A DNA stretch of 64,000 nt, from NCBI RefSeq assembly GCF_000205165.1, contig NZ_GL883853.1, forward strand, positions 1-64,000, written 5' to 3'. Source of the stretch: Paraprevotella xylaniphila YIT 11841 (GTDB lineage Bacteria; Bacteroidota; Bacteroidia; Bacteroidales; Bacteroidaceae). How positions within the stretch are numbered: position 1 is the stretch's first letter; the number at the start of each line of letters is the position of its first letter. The notes under the pieces were generated by a model. That model searched no databases and was not told the DNA's origin. It saw nothing but the letters and a program-made list of their open reading frames with translations. Below are positions 22,097 to 31,056 of the stretch, one piece after another. A program made the position numbers and the translations under genes.

Positions 22097-22222
22097 AAAT
22101 AATATTCGTAATGTTTTGTAATCCTCATCGGAGGGCAACAATGAAATGCCGGATAAGATGACTGGGTAAAACCAATCACTTATCCGGCATTTTATGTGTG
22201 GTAAAATAAAAAAGACGTAGAA
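22097..22222 (+). promoter_or_regulatory. structured 5' leader of the MATE gene
   Basis: The leader carries a perfect 14-bp stem (22144-22157 with 22179-22192) with further pairing inside its loop (TGACTGG/CCAATCA), followed by only four T. A smaller CCTC/GGAGG hairpin precedes it. This could be an attenuator or riboswitch; I do not recognise a known class. Confidence 0.5.
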
Positions 22223-23569
22223 ATGAAAGAATTGGATTTGACACAGGGAAGCGTGCCAAAGGTTCTGCTACATTTTGCAGTCCCGTTTTTATTGGCCAAC
22301 GTGCTTCAGGCGCTCTATGGGGGAGCCGACTTGTTTGTGGTGGGGCGGTACGACGATGCCGCGAGCGTGGCCGCCGTGGCCATCGGAAGTCAGGTGATGC
22401 AGACTGTGACGGGCGTCATTCTCGGGCTTACGACGGGGATAACGGTGTTGATAGGCATTGCCACGGGGGCGAAGGATGACCGTAAGACGGCTTCCATCGT
22501 GGGGACGGGCATCTGGCTCTTTGCCGTGGTGGCTGTCGTACTGACCGCCCTTATGGTGGCACTGTACGGGCAGATAGCCGTTTGGATGCACACGCCCGCC
22601 GAGGCCATGCGCGACACGGAAGCCTATCTTGGGATTTGTTCGATGGGCATTCCTTTTATTATAGGCTATAATGTCGTGTGCGGTATTTTGCGTGGGTTGG
22701 GAGATTCGCGCACGCCGCTCTATTTCGTGGCGTTGGCTTGTGTGTTGAACATCGTGTTGGATTTCATCCTTGTGGGGGCGTGCGGCATGCGTGCGGCCGG
22801 GGCTGCTGCGGCCACGGTCACGGCGCAGGGTGTCAGTTTCGCGACTGCACTCGGCTTCTTGTACCGCAAGGGATTTCATTTCGAGTTCACACGGCGCGAC
22901 ATCCGTCCGGTGAGGGCGTTATGCCGGCGAATGGTGTTGCTCGGGGCACCCATCGCCTTGCAGGACTTGTTGGTCAACCTCTCTTTCCTGCTGATTACGG
23001 TCATTGTCAACGGGATGGGCGTGGTGGCTTCGGCGGCTTTGGGTGTCGTTGAAAAGCTGATTGTCTTTGCCATGTTGCCGCCGATGGCCATAGCGTCGGC
23101 TGTGGCGGCCATGACAGCCCAAAATTACGGTGCCGGGCTGAGGGGGCGTATGCGGTATTGCTTGCGCTCGGGCATCGCCATGGCCTTGGTCTTCGGCGTT
23201 TCCGTGTGCGTCTATTGCCAGTTCTTGCCGGATACGCTGACGGGCATCTTCACGAAAGACGCGGCAGTCATGCAGATGGCTTCCGGCTATCTGCGGGGAT
23301 ACAGCATAGATTGCATCATGGTGAGTTTCGTGTTTTGCATCAATGCCTATTTCAGCGGGCAGGGCAATTCCGTGTTCCCCATGGTACACAGCGTGATTTC
23401 CACTTTCTTGTTTCGCATTCCGTTGTCGTATGCGTTTAGTCTGGCGAGTTCTTCTTCTTTGTTTCTCATGGGGTTTGCTCCTCCGTTGTCCACGTTGGTT
23501 TCGCTGATGATATGTATCGGGTATATGAGATACAAGGGAAAAAAGGAAATTATGCCGGTTTGTGTGTAA
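22223..23569 (+). CDS. MATE family efflux transporter
   Basis: A 448-residue inner-membrane multidrug/toxin antiporter of the MATE family (NorM/DinF/MepA superfamily) with about 12 membrane helices. The N-terminal PKVLLHFAVPFLLANVLQALYGGADLFVVGRY region and the duplicated LGAPIALQDLLVNLSF segment near residue 240 match the two halves of MATE proteins. Substrates are unknown. It has a promoter and a structured leader of its own, unlike the second MATE gene at 50338. Confidence 0.92.
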   Translation: MKELDLTQGSVPKVLLHFAVPFLLANVLQALYGGADLFVVGRYDDAASVAAVAIGSQVMQTVTGVILGLTTGITVLIGIATGAKDDRKTASIVGTGIWLFAVVAVVLTALMVALYGQIAVWMHTPAEAMRDTEAYLGICSMGIPFIIGYNVVCGILRGLGDSRTPLYFVALACVLNIVLDFILVGACGMRAAGAAAATVTAQGVSFATALGFLYRKGFHFEFTRRDIRPVRALCRRMVLLGAPIALQDLLVNLSFLLITVIVNGMGVVASAALGVVEKLIVFAMLPPMAIASAVAAMTAQNYGAGLRGRMRYCLRSGIAMALVFGVSVCVYCQFLPDTLTGIFTKDAAVMQMASGYLRGYSIDCIMVSFVFCINAYFSGQGNSVFPMVHSVISTFLFRIPLSYAFSLASSSSLFLMGFAPPLSTLVSLMICIGYMRYKGKKEIMPVCV

Positions 23570-23619
23570 GAAAGCTGTTAAAAACAGATGAGGGGAAAAC
23601 GTATTTCCCGTAAAATATC

Positions 23620-23627
23620 TAATTTTG
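23620..23627 (+). promoter_or_regulatory. TAnnTTTG promoter for the nitroreductase gene
   Basis: TAATTTTG, 24 bases before the ATG at 23651. Confidence 0.65.
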
Positions 23628-23650
23628 CAGCGTAAATAAAAAATGTAAGC

Positions 23651-24181
23651 ATGAATTTGTCTGAACTGATACAGAAACGGCAAAGTGACCGGAAATACGA
23701 ATCGCGTCCTGTCAGCCGTGAACTGGTGATGAAATGTCTGGAAGCTGCACGTCTTGCCCCTTCGGCTTGTAATTCACAACCGTGGAAATTTGTTGTCGTG
23801 GACGATGCGGCGTTGTTGCCGCAAATGGGAGCGGCGGCTGCGGGGATGGGGATGAACGGATTTGCCCGTGAGGTGCCCGTCATCGTAGCTGTGGTGTTGG
23901 AGAAAATGAACTTGACGGCTCGTATTGGTAGTGTCATCAAAGACAAGGAATACTCTTTGCTCGACGTGGGTATCGCAGTGGAGCATTTTTGTTTGCAAGC
24001 GGCCGAACTTGGCTTAGGGACTTGCATCATGGGTTGGTTCGACGAAAAGAAAGTGAAAAAGCTGCTTGGCATCAAAGGAAAGCGCGTACCTCTGCTCATC
24101 TCGCTAGGCTATCCGGCGGGGGAGACCCGCAAGAAAGCGCGCAAGTCGTTGGAGGAAATGAGCAGTTGGAACCAATATTAG
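23651..24181 (+). CDS. nitroreductase family protein
   Basis: A 176-residue FMN-dependent NAD(P)H oxidoreductase-type protein. The N-terminal IQKRQSDRKYESRPVSRE and APSACNSQPWKFVVV are the standard FMN-binding motifs; CLQAAELGLGTCIMGWF is the conserved dimer-interface helix. It is at the short end of the family, which usually has 170-220 residues. Cytosolic; physiological substrate unknown. The EamA transporter gene begins 10 bases later and is probably cotranscribed. Confidence 0.9.
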   Translation: MNLSELIQKRQSDRKYESRPVSRELVMKCLEAARLAPSACNSQPWKFVVVDDAALLPQMGAAAAGMGMNGFAREVPVIVAVVLEKMNLTARIGSVIKDKEYSLLDVGIAVEHFCLQAAELGLGTCIMGWFDEKKVKKLLGIKGKRVPLLISLGYPAGETRKKARKSLEEMSSWNQY

Positions 24182-24191
24182 TACTGGGATC

Positions 24192-25109
24192 ATGGATAAT
24201 AAAAAGGTGAAAGGCTATGCTTACGGTGTCATAGCATCGGTAAGCTACGGGCTGAATCCGTTGTTTGCCCTTCCGCTTTATGCTTCGGGCATCAGGGTGG
24301 ATTCCGTGTTGTTCTATCGTTATGTGTTTGCCTTGCTGTTCTTGGCCGTGATGATGAAGATGAGCGGACAATCGTTTGCCCTGAAACGGAGTGAAATCCT
24401 TCCGGTGGCGGTCATGGGATTGCTGTTCTCTTTCTCGTCGCTGTTCCTATTCCAGAGTTTCAACTATATGGATGCGGGCATCGCTTCTACCATCCTGTTC
24501 ATGTATCCCGTACTGGTGGCGGTGATTATGGCGGTATTCTTCAAGGAAAAGCTGAGCGTGGTGAAAATAGCATCCATTGCCACGGCTTTTGTAGGTATTT
24601 CCATGCTTTATAAAGGCGAGGGAGGAGCTACGCTAAGCATGACGGGCGTGTGCCTGGTGCTGATGTCCTCGTTGACCTACGCGCTGTATATCGTTGGCGT
24701 GAACCGTTCTTCCTTAAAAGAGATGCCGGGGCTGAAGCTTACGTTTTATGCCATTTTGTTCGGTTCGTTGGTCTATATCGTCCGTCTGCGCGGAGGGATG
24801 GATTTGCAGTGGCTTACGGAAGGGACGCAATGGATGAATGCGTTGGGACTGGCTTTGTTCCCGTCTCTGATATCCATGGTGACCATTGCGAAAGCCATCC
24901 GGAACATCGGTGCCACGCCGGCTGCCATTCTCGGAGCGTTGGAGCCGCTTACGGCATTGTTCGTAGGTGTCATGGTATTCCACGAGAGGCTTACGGGCGG
25001 CAATGTGGTTGGCATCTTGCTGATACTTTTTGCCGTGACGCTGATTGTAGTCGGGCCGCGCGGATGGTTGCGGTTCAAGGCCGTATGGCATAAGCGGACG
25101 GTTGGATAA
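24192..25109 (+). CDS. EamA/DMT family transporter
   Basis: A 305-residue inner-membrane protein with two EamA repeats and about ten helices, typical of the drug/metabolite transporter superfamily. The repeat ends contain FNYMDAGIASTILFMYPVLVA (first half) and GATPAAILGALEPLTALFVG (second half). Members move amino acids, nucleosides or drugs; the cargo cannot be told from sequence. A terminator shared with the converging GIN gene follows. Confidence 0.9.
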   Translation: MDNKKVKGYAYGVIASVSYGLNPLFALPLYASGIRVDSVLFYRYVFALLFLAVMMKMSGQSFALKRSEILPVAVMGLLFSFSSLFLFQSFNYMDAGIASTILFMYPVLVAVIMAVFFKEKLSVVKIASIATAFVGISMLYKGEGGATLSMTGVCLVLMSSLTYALYIVGVNRSSLKEMPGLKLTFYAILFGSLVYIVRLRGGMDLQWLTEGTQWMNALGLALFPSLISMVTIAKAIRNIGATPAAILGALEPLTALFVGVMVFHERLTGGNVVGILLILFAVTLIVVGPRGWLRFKAVWHKRTVG

Positions 25110-25136
25110 AGCTCTTGTCGGCTTGTATGGAAAACA

Positions 25137-25180
25137 GCAAAGGGACTGTCCCGGTATTGGCCGGTAACAGTCCCTTTGCC
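25137..25180. terminator. terminator between converging genes
   Basis: AAAGGGACTGT / ACAGTCCCTTT, 11-bp perfect stem between the EamA gene and the GIN-domain gene. Confidence 0.7.
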
Positions 25181-25196
25181 CTTTGGGGGAGGGGGA

Positions 25197-26120
25197 TTAA
25201 CGTTTTTGTATGTCTTTGCCTGAAGCGGATACTTGCACGGGATTCCCCGAATAGGCGATGCTCCCTCCGCCGCTTGTGTGGGCATCCAGTGATTCTGTGG
25301 CATGGCACGAAATGTCGCCTGCCGAAGAGGCGTTGGCATCCACATGCCGGGCTTCCATATTGCCGGCATCGATGTCACCGCTGCTCGAGGCTGTATATTT
25401 GGCTTGTTCACATTTACCCTGCAGACGAAGGTCTCCGCTGGAGGTGGCTGTGGCTATCAAATGCGTGCACTCCAACCCTTTGATGTGCAAATCCCCGCTA
25501 CTGTTGCATTGCAAGTCGGCCTGTTGGCATTTTGAACCACCGAAATAGATGTCGCCGCTGCTGTTGGAGGCCGCAGTGAGGAGGCCGCAGGAAACGGACT
25601 TGCCTGATATGTCACCGCTGCTGTTGGATGTGGCGTGCAGGTCTTTGCAGCTGATGTCCTGGCACGAGATGTCGCCGCTGCTGCCTGCCGTGAGACGGAG
25701 GGTACCCTTTACGTGCAGGCCGTCCTTTACGAGAATGTCCCCGGAACTGGAGGCAGACAAGCTACCGACCGGGCGTGCCTTGACATGCACTTCCTTTATC
25801 CCTTTGGTTTTTGTGGGGTCTTTGGGCTTTTTCATGCCTACGACCAATGTCCCGTGGGCATCCACTTGCACACTGATGTAAGGCAGGACGCCCTTGCTCG
25901 CACGGATTTCCACGGACGTTTCATCGTCAGATGGGATATAAACCACATCGACAGACGACGTGGCTGATATGGCGTTGAAGTCGCCGACGGTCACTTTCTG
26001 TGTCTGTATGTCTTTGGGGCTTGCCCCGGTTTCCCCGTCACAAAGGGATTGGGCAGGGCTCTTTGTGCAGCTACAGTAGGCAATGGCTGAGACGAGAAGA
26101 AGAAAAATTTGTTTTTTCAT
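25197..26120 (-). CDS. GIN-domain (DUF2807) lipoprotein
   Basis: 307 residues: lipoprotein leader with lipobox YCSC near residue 18, then a beta-helix-like body of the DUF2807 'head GIN domain' family. From about residue 120 it carries about eight short repeats of the type SSGDI, each a rung of the predicted right-handed coil (ASSSGDILVKDG, NSSGDISGKSV and others). Probably displayed at the cell surface or periplasm; function of the family is not established. It follows the related 573-residue gene by 5 bases. Confidence 0.88.
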   Translation of the reverse strand: MKKQIFLLLVSAIAYCSCTKSPAQSLCDGETGASPKDIQTQKVTVGDFNAISATSSVDVVYIPSDDETSVEIRASKGVLPYISVQVDAHGTLVVGMKKPKDPTKTKGIKEVHVKARPVGSLSASSSGDILVKDGLHVKGTLRLTAGSSGDISCQDISCKDLHATSNSSGDISGKSVSCGLLTAASNSSGDIYFGGSKCQQADLQCNSSGDLHIKGLECTHLIATATSSGDLRLQGKCEQAKYTASSSGDIDAGNMEARHVDANASSAGDISCHATESLDAHTSGGGSIAYSGNPVQVSASGKDIQKR

Positions 26121-26125
26121 ACTTT

Positions 26126-27847
26126 TTATTTTATAGGATTAATGTGGTCTCTTCCCGAAGGTGTCTTGCAAATGATGCGCGGACGTCCCTTGTATGATAT
26201 GCTGCCCGTGCCGTTCACTTCCCCCTCTATCTTGCGAGTGGCATGGCAACTGACCGTCCCTTCGCCTGTCACAGAGGCTGTGGCATCCATGGCTTGCAGC
26301 CCTTCGGCTTCGATGCTTCCGCGCGACGCATTGGCCAGTGCGGCCTTTGTGCAGCTGCCCGTGAGGATGACGGTTCCGAAGGAAGAGGATTGTGCCGCAA
26401 CGTCGGTAGCCGTGATCTCCTTGGCGTTGATGCTGCTTCCCCCTTCGGCTTGCGCATGCAGGAGGCGGCAAGTGATGCCGCCGGTCAGGTCGATGGAGGC
26501 ATTTGCTTTTGCATGCAGCATCACGTCGCGGCAGGTGAATTGTTGGTCGGCATGGAAACTCTTGTCGGACGTGGCGGAGATGTATAAATCCCTGCAAGTG
26601 ATGGGGCCGCATATTACCGGACCATTGGCTGTGATGTGTACGTCACCGTCACTATATGCCCCGTCTTTCAGGATAAGTGTACCGGTTCCTTTATTGTGGA
26701 ACGTGTCCATGGGAGGAGCTTTCAGTTCGATGCTGAACGGGGTATCCGAAGAGATGTCGGCGAAATGTTTCATGTTGACAAAGAGCGTTCCATTCTTGTT
26801 GACGTAGACTTCCAGAAATGGCAATACGTTCTCCGGCGCATTGAGTTCTATGTCTTTTTCGCCGGGAGTGGGGGTATAGATGATGTCGAGGGAAGCCGAC
26901 GTGACAAGAGTGTTCAGGCTGTCCACCGAAATTTTCCGGCTATCGTAATTCTTTCCTGCCGTGAGTGCCACGGTCTTGACTTCCCTGACCTCCGTCACTT
27001 CGTACACACCGGCGTATCCGGCGGCAAAACCCTCATTGCTTTTTCCCATATTCCGGATTTGCAGTTCGGCATAGGCCGGGTAGCCGTTCCGGGTTCCTTG
27101 GGTGGCGTTGTCGTAAGTGGGCAGGAGTTTCTCGGTCAAGTCCTTGATCCAATACACCATTGTGTCACCGCAAGAGGTGAAAGTGCGTACTTCGTGTCCT
27201 ATGACCAATTCTCCCCGGACTGTTTGTAGGGGAATATCCGTGAGGACGATACTTTCCGGATCGAAGAGAGGCTGCTCTTGTCCTATTTCCACGAAGATGG
27301 CTTTGTCCGGGTGGCTGTCGTGGATTTCAAAATACCTCCGTCCGCTGTTGCCCGTGCCCCAACCGTTACAAGTGGAGGGGATGGCTTCTTGGGCTTCAAA
27401 GCCAGCTTCGATTCGAGCGAGATAGTCGCCGGTGGGCAGGAGGATGTAGCGGGTCACTCCCTTGCGGTCACAATCCACTTCCTTGAACTTGCAGGTTTCT
27501 TCGCTGTTCCATCCCGGGCTTTCTTCCAACTGGTCCAACACGTCGTCGATGTCGCCGTCTTCGATATGGAAGATTTTGATGACGGGACGGCCGTCGGAGC
27601 GGGAGCGGCCTGTATGTTTGACGACTGCCCCTTCGAGCAGTCCGTCCGTGACGACACAAGTCTGGCTGTCGCGTTGTGCCCAGAATTGCAGTCCCGCACC
27701 GGATACGATTTCCCATTTGAATCCTTGGTACGCTTTTTGCGTCGGCTGTTCCGGGAAGACGGGGTACTTGCCGTCGCGGTCGCCGAAACAGGCTGTGAGT
27801 AGGAGCAGATAGAGTCCTGCGGTAATTTTAAACAAAGAGCTTTTCAT
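26126..27847 (-). CDS. two-part lipoprotein with C-terminal GIN domain
   Basis: 573 residues with a lipobox LTAC near residue 19. The first ~300 residues are a region of unknown family, Cys-containing and with GRRYFEIHDSHPDKAIFVE; the remaining ~250 residues form a DUF2807/GIN beta-helix paralogous to the downstream gene (shared pattern VDVVYIPS/LDIIYTPT and VLPYISVQVDAHGTL/VLPFLEVYVNKNGTL). The SSGD repeats are degraded here. The pair looks like a duplication with one copy fused to a second domain. Function unknown. Confidence 0.82.
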   Translation of the reverse strand: MKSSLFKITAGLYLLLLTACFGDRDGKYPVFPEQPTQKAYQGFKWEIVSGAGLQFWAQRDSQTCVVTDGLLEGAVVKHTGRSRSDGRPVIKIFHIEDGDIDDVLDQLEESPGWNSEETCKFKEVDCDRKGVTRYILLPTGDYLARIEAGFEAQEAIPSTCNGWGTGNSGRRYFEIHDSHPDKAIFVEIGQEQPLFDPESIVLTDIPLQTVRGELVIGHEVRTFTSCGDTMVYWIKDLTEKLLPTYDNATQGTRNGYPAYAELQIRNMGKSNEGFAAGYAGVYEVTEVREVKTVALTAGKNYDSRKISVDSLNTLVTSASLDIIYTPTPGEKDIELNAPENVLPFLEVYVNKNGTLFVNMKHFADISSDTPFSIELKAPPMDTFHNKGTGTLILKDGAYSDGDVHITANGPVICGPITCRDLYISATSDKSFHADQQFTCRDVMLHAKANASIDLTGGITCRLLHAQAEGGSSINAKEITATDVAAQSSSFGTVILTGSCTKAALANASRGSIEAEGLQAMDATASVTGEGTVSCHATRKIEGEVNGTGSISYKGRPRIICKTPSGRDHINPIK

Positions 27848-27877
27848 TGGGTGTAGGGTTGAGGTTTATAAATAAAC

Positions 27878-27925
27878 AAGGAGTATTCTTGCCGGATCCG
27901 GATGGTCCGGAAAGGAATACTCCAT
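27878..27925 (-). terminator. intrinsic terminator after glnN
   Basis: On the minus strand GGAGTATTC / GAATACTCC enclosing a second pairing of CCGGA/TCCGG, then TTGTTTATTT. Confidence 0.75.
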
Positions 27926-27934
27926 GTCGTATGG

Positions 27935-30127
27935 TTATCGGATGAACAACAGTTCGCGGTATTTCGGAAGCGGCCACATCTCGTCGTCCACGATGAGTTC
28001 GAGTTTGTCCACGTGGTAGCGTATGCTTTCCAACATGGGAGCCACTGTGTCGTGGTAGGCAATGGCTTTCTCACGTACGTTTTCAATGCGGTTGGCCACC
28101 TTCCGGTTTTCCACCAACCGGTCTGCGTTTTCTGCGATGAAGCTCGTGTGTTCCGAAATCTTTTCTATCAGTTCCAAGTTCTTGGCATTCAGCCGGGCTG
28201 CGGTCTCGGCAGGGAAAACCTCTTGTACTTTGTGCACGTTGTCTATCAAGGCACTTTGGTAGCGTGTGGCCACGGGAATGATGTGATTCATGCACATGTC
28301 GCCGAAGATGCGTGCTTCCACTTGTACCTTTTTGGTGTAGGTTTCCCATTTGATTTCGTTGCGTGCCTCGATTTCATTGCGTGTGAACACATGGGTCGTC
28401 TCGAACATCTTCACGCTGCTTTCGTCCAGATAGCGGTCGAAGATAAGCGGGCAACTGCGTTCCGTATCCAGTCCGCGGCGTCGGGCTTCTTCCTGCCATT
28501 CTTCGGAATAGCCGTTACCGTCGAAATGGATGGGCTTGCACGTCTTGATGTCCTCGCGTACCACTTGCAGGATGGCTTTGGTCTTGTCTACGCCGTTTGC
28601 TATCAAAGCGTCCACCCGCGTCTTGAAGTCGATAAGGGCTTCGGCCATAGCCGCGTTCAGGGCTATCATGGCAGCGGCACAGTTGGCTTGTGAACCGATG
28701 GCACGGAACTCGAACCGGTTGCCTGTGAAAGCGAAGGGAGACGTACGGTTGCGGTCGGTATTGTCGAACAGCAGTTCCGGAATTTGCGGGATGTCGAGCT
28801 TCATGCCGTGTTTGCTGGCCACGTCTATCAGTTCGTCGTCCGTAGAATGTTCCAAATGTTCGAGTATGTCGCTCAGTTGCTGACCGAGGAACGAAGAAAT
28901 GATGGTCGGCGGAGCCTCATGGCCTCCCAGGCGATGAGCGTTGGTGGCACTCATGATGGAGGCTTTGAGCAACCCATTATGGCGATAGACTGCCATGAGC
29001 GTTTCCACGATAAAGGTGACGAAACGCAGATTGTCGGTCGGCGTTTTGCCCGGCCCGTGCAGCAGGATTCCGGTATCGGTAGCCAGTGACCAGTTGTTGT
29101 GTTTGCCTGACCCGTTGATGCCGGCGAACGGCTTTTCGTGGAGCAAACAGCGGAATCCATGTTTACGGGCTATTTTCTTCATCAGTGACATGAGCAACAT
29201 GTTGTGGTCCACTGCCAGGTTGGTCTCTTCATAGATGGGGGCCAATTCGAATTGGTTTGGAGCCACTTCATTGTGGCGTGTCTTGCAAGGGATGCCCAGT
29301 TCCAATGCCTGTATTTCCAGGTCTTTCATGAATTCGGCCACCCGTTCGGGGATAGAACCGAAGTAATGGTCATCCATTTGTTGGTTTTTGGCCGATTCGT
29401 GCCCCATCAGCGTGCGCCCGGTCATGAGTAAGTCGGGTCGGGTGGCGTAAAGTCCTTCGTCCACCAAGAAATATTCCTGTTCCCAACCCAAATTGGAAAT
29501 GACTTTTTTCACGTCCGGATAGAAGTAGCGGCATACGTCGGTGGCCGCTTTGTCTACGGCATGGATGGCCTTTTTCAGGGGTGCCTTGTAGTCGAGCGCC
29601 TCGCCGGTATAAGAAATGAAAATAGTGGGAATCATCAGGGTATCGCCGAGGACGAAGACAGGCGAAGCGGTGTCCCAGGCAGAATAGCCGCGCGCTTCGA
29701 ACGTGGAGCGGATTCCCCCGTTGGGGAACGAAGAGGCATCGGTTTCCTGCTGGATGAGCTGCTTGCCGGAAAATTCTTCCACCATGCCGCCTTTGCCGTC
29801 GTGTTCCACAAAAGCATCATGTTTTTCGGCCGTGCCTTCGGTGAGCGGTTGGAACCAGTGTGTACAGTGGGTCACACCCAACTCCATGGCCCATTTCTTC
29901 ATGCCGGCAGCCACGACATCGGCCGTTTGCAGGTCGAGCGACGCACCGTTGTCTATCACGTCGCACATCTTTTTATATACGTCGGCCGGGAGATATTTGA
30001 ACATCTTCTGGCGGGTGAATACATATTTGCCGAAGAATTCGGACGGTCTTTCGGCCGGGGCCGGAACTTCTACGGCTTTCTTCTTAAAAGCTTCGCCTAC
30101 AACTTCAAATCTAAGTGAGGATGACAT
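27935..30127 (-). CDS. glnN: glutamine synthetase type III
   Basis: ATP-dependent synthesis of glutamine from glutamate and ammonia; 730 residues, the size of the GSIII class found in Bacteroidetes, Clostridia and cyanobacteria (type I is ~470). Visible GS motifs: HDAFVEHDGKGG, EVAPNQFELAPIYEETN, and AGINGSGKHNNWSL, which supply the metal- and ATP-binding residues. Cytosolic. It lies 32 bases downstream of aguB on the same strand, so putrescine synthesis and ammonia assimilation genes may be cotranscribed; AguA and AguB both release ammonia (inference on the link). Confidence 0.97.
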   Translation of the reverse strand: MSSSLRFEVVGEAFKKKAVEVPAPAERPSEFFGKYVFTRQKMFKYLPADVYKKMCDVIDNGASLDLQTADVVAAGMKKWAMELGVTHCTHWFQPLTEGTAEKHDAFVEHDGKGGMVEEFSGKQLIQQETDASSFPNGGIRSTFEARGYSAWDTASPVFVLGDTLMIPTIFISYTGEALDYKAPLKKAIHAVDKAATDVCRYFYPDVKKVISNLGWEQEYFLVDEGLYATRPDLLMTGRTLMGHESAKNQQMDDHYFGSIPERVAEFMKDLEIQALELGIPCKTRHNEVAPNQFELAPIYEETNLAVDHNMLLMSLMKKIARKHGFRCLLHEKPFAGINGSGKHNNWSLATDTGILLHGPGKTPTDNLRFVTFIVETLMAVYRHNGLLKASIMSATNAHRLGGHEAPPTIISSFLGQQLSDILEHLEHSTDDELIDVASKHGMKLDIPQIPELLFDNTDRNRTSPFAFTGNRFEFRAIGSQANCAAAMIALNAAMAEALIDFKTRVDALIANGVDKTKAILQVVREDIKTCKPIHFDGNGYSEEWQEEARRRGLDTERSCPLIFDRYLDESSVKMFETTHVFTRNEIEARNEIKWETYTKKVQVEARIFGDMCMNHIIPVATRYQSALIDNVHKVQEVFPAETAARLNAKNLELIEKISEHTSFIAENADRLVENRKVANRIENVREKAIAYHDTVAPMLESIRYHVDKLELIVDDEMWPLPKYRELLFIR

Positions 30128-30159
30128 ATACCTTTTTGTATTATGGGTTATTTAAATGT

Positions 30160-31044
30160 TTAATCAATAAAACGGCGGGTGAGCGGAGCGAACTCTTCGA
30201 TGCGGCGGTCGCGCAGGAAAGGCCACCAGCGGCGCACGTTTTCCGAGCGTTCCAAATCAATTTCCACCACCATGTTTTCTTCCGCGTCGCGACTGGCACG
30301 TGCCAACATCTCGCCCTGCGGGCCGACTACGAAACTGCTTCCCCAGAATTGTATGCCACGGGTTTGCCCGGACGGGTCCGGCTCAAGTCCCACACGGTTC
30401 ACTGCGATGACCGGCAGGCCGTTGGCAACGGCATGGCCCCGTTGTACCGTGGTCCAGGCCTCGCGTTGGCGTTCCTGCTCTTCGGGGGCATCGCTGCTTT
30501 CGTATCCGATGGCCGTAGGGTAGATCAGGAGTTCTGCGCCTTGCAGTGCCATGAGACGCGCACCTTCGGGATACCACTGGTCCCAACACACTTGCACGCC
30601 TAACTTGCACAACGATGTCGATATCGGGTGGAAACCTAAGTCGCCCGGGGTGAAATAAAATTTCTCGTAATAAGCCGGATCGTCGGGGATGTGCATCTTG
30701 CGGTAGGTTCCTGCGATGGAACCGTCGGTGTCGAACACCACCGCCGTGTTATGGTACAGGCCGGCTGAGCGCCGTTCGAATAAGGACGTGACCAGCACGA
30801 TACCGAATTGCCGGGCCAATTCGCCGAAGAATCCTGTGGACGGGCCGGGAACCGGCTCGGCCAAATCGAAATTCCGCGTATCTTCCGTCTGGCAGAAATA
30901 AAGCGAGTTGTGTAACTCCTGAAGAACGACGAGCTGTGCGCCGCGCTTGCATACGTCTTCTATGTTTTGTGCCAACTTGTAAAGGTTGGCTTTGGTGTCT
31001 GCGGTATTGGACTGTTGCACCAGTCCTACTTTTATCTTTTTCAT
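30160..31044 (-). CDS. aguB: N-carbamoylputrescine amidase
   Basis: Nitrilase-superfamily amidase converting N-carbamoylputrescine to putrescine, CO2 and ammonia; 294 residues. The catalytic triad is visible: Glu in VVLQELHNS, Lys in TYRKMHIPDDP, Cys in VQVCWDQWYPE. It follows aguA by 12 bases, and together they form the agmatine route to putrescine. Confidence 0.95.
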   Translation of the reverse strand: MKKIKVGLVQQSNTADTKANLYKLAQNIEDVCKRGAQLVVLQELHNSLYFCQTEDTRNFDLAEPVPGPSTGFFGELARQFGIVLVTSLFERRSAGLYHNTAVVFDTDGSIAGTYRKMHIPDDPAYYEKFYFTPGDLGFHPISTSLCKLGVQVCWDQWYPEGARLMALQGAELLIYPTAIGYESSDAPEEQERQREAWTTVQRGHAVANGLPVIAVNRVGLEPDPSGQTRGIQFWGSSFVVGPQGEMLARASRDAEENMVVEIDLERSENVRRWWPFLRDRRIEEFAPLTRRFID

Positions 31045-31056
31045 GAGGGTGTTCTT

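Noticed and set aside
22919-23683. 254-residue minus-strand ORF over the MATE gene
   Set aside because: Antisense shadow; a clear transporter is on the other strand.
25197-26120. Periodic SSGDI-coding sequence taken as a CRISPR-like array
   Set aside because: The periodic sequence is in frame and encodes beta-helix rungs of a GIN-domain lipoprotein.
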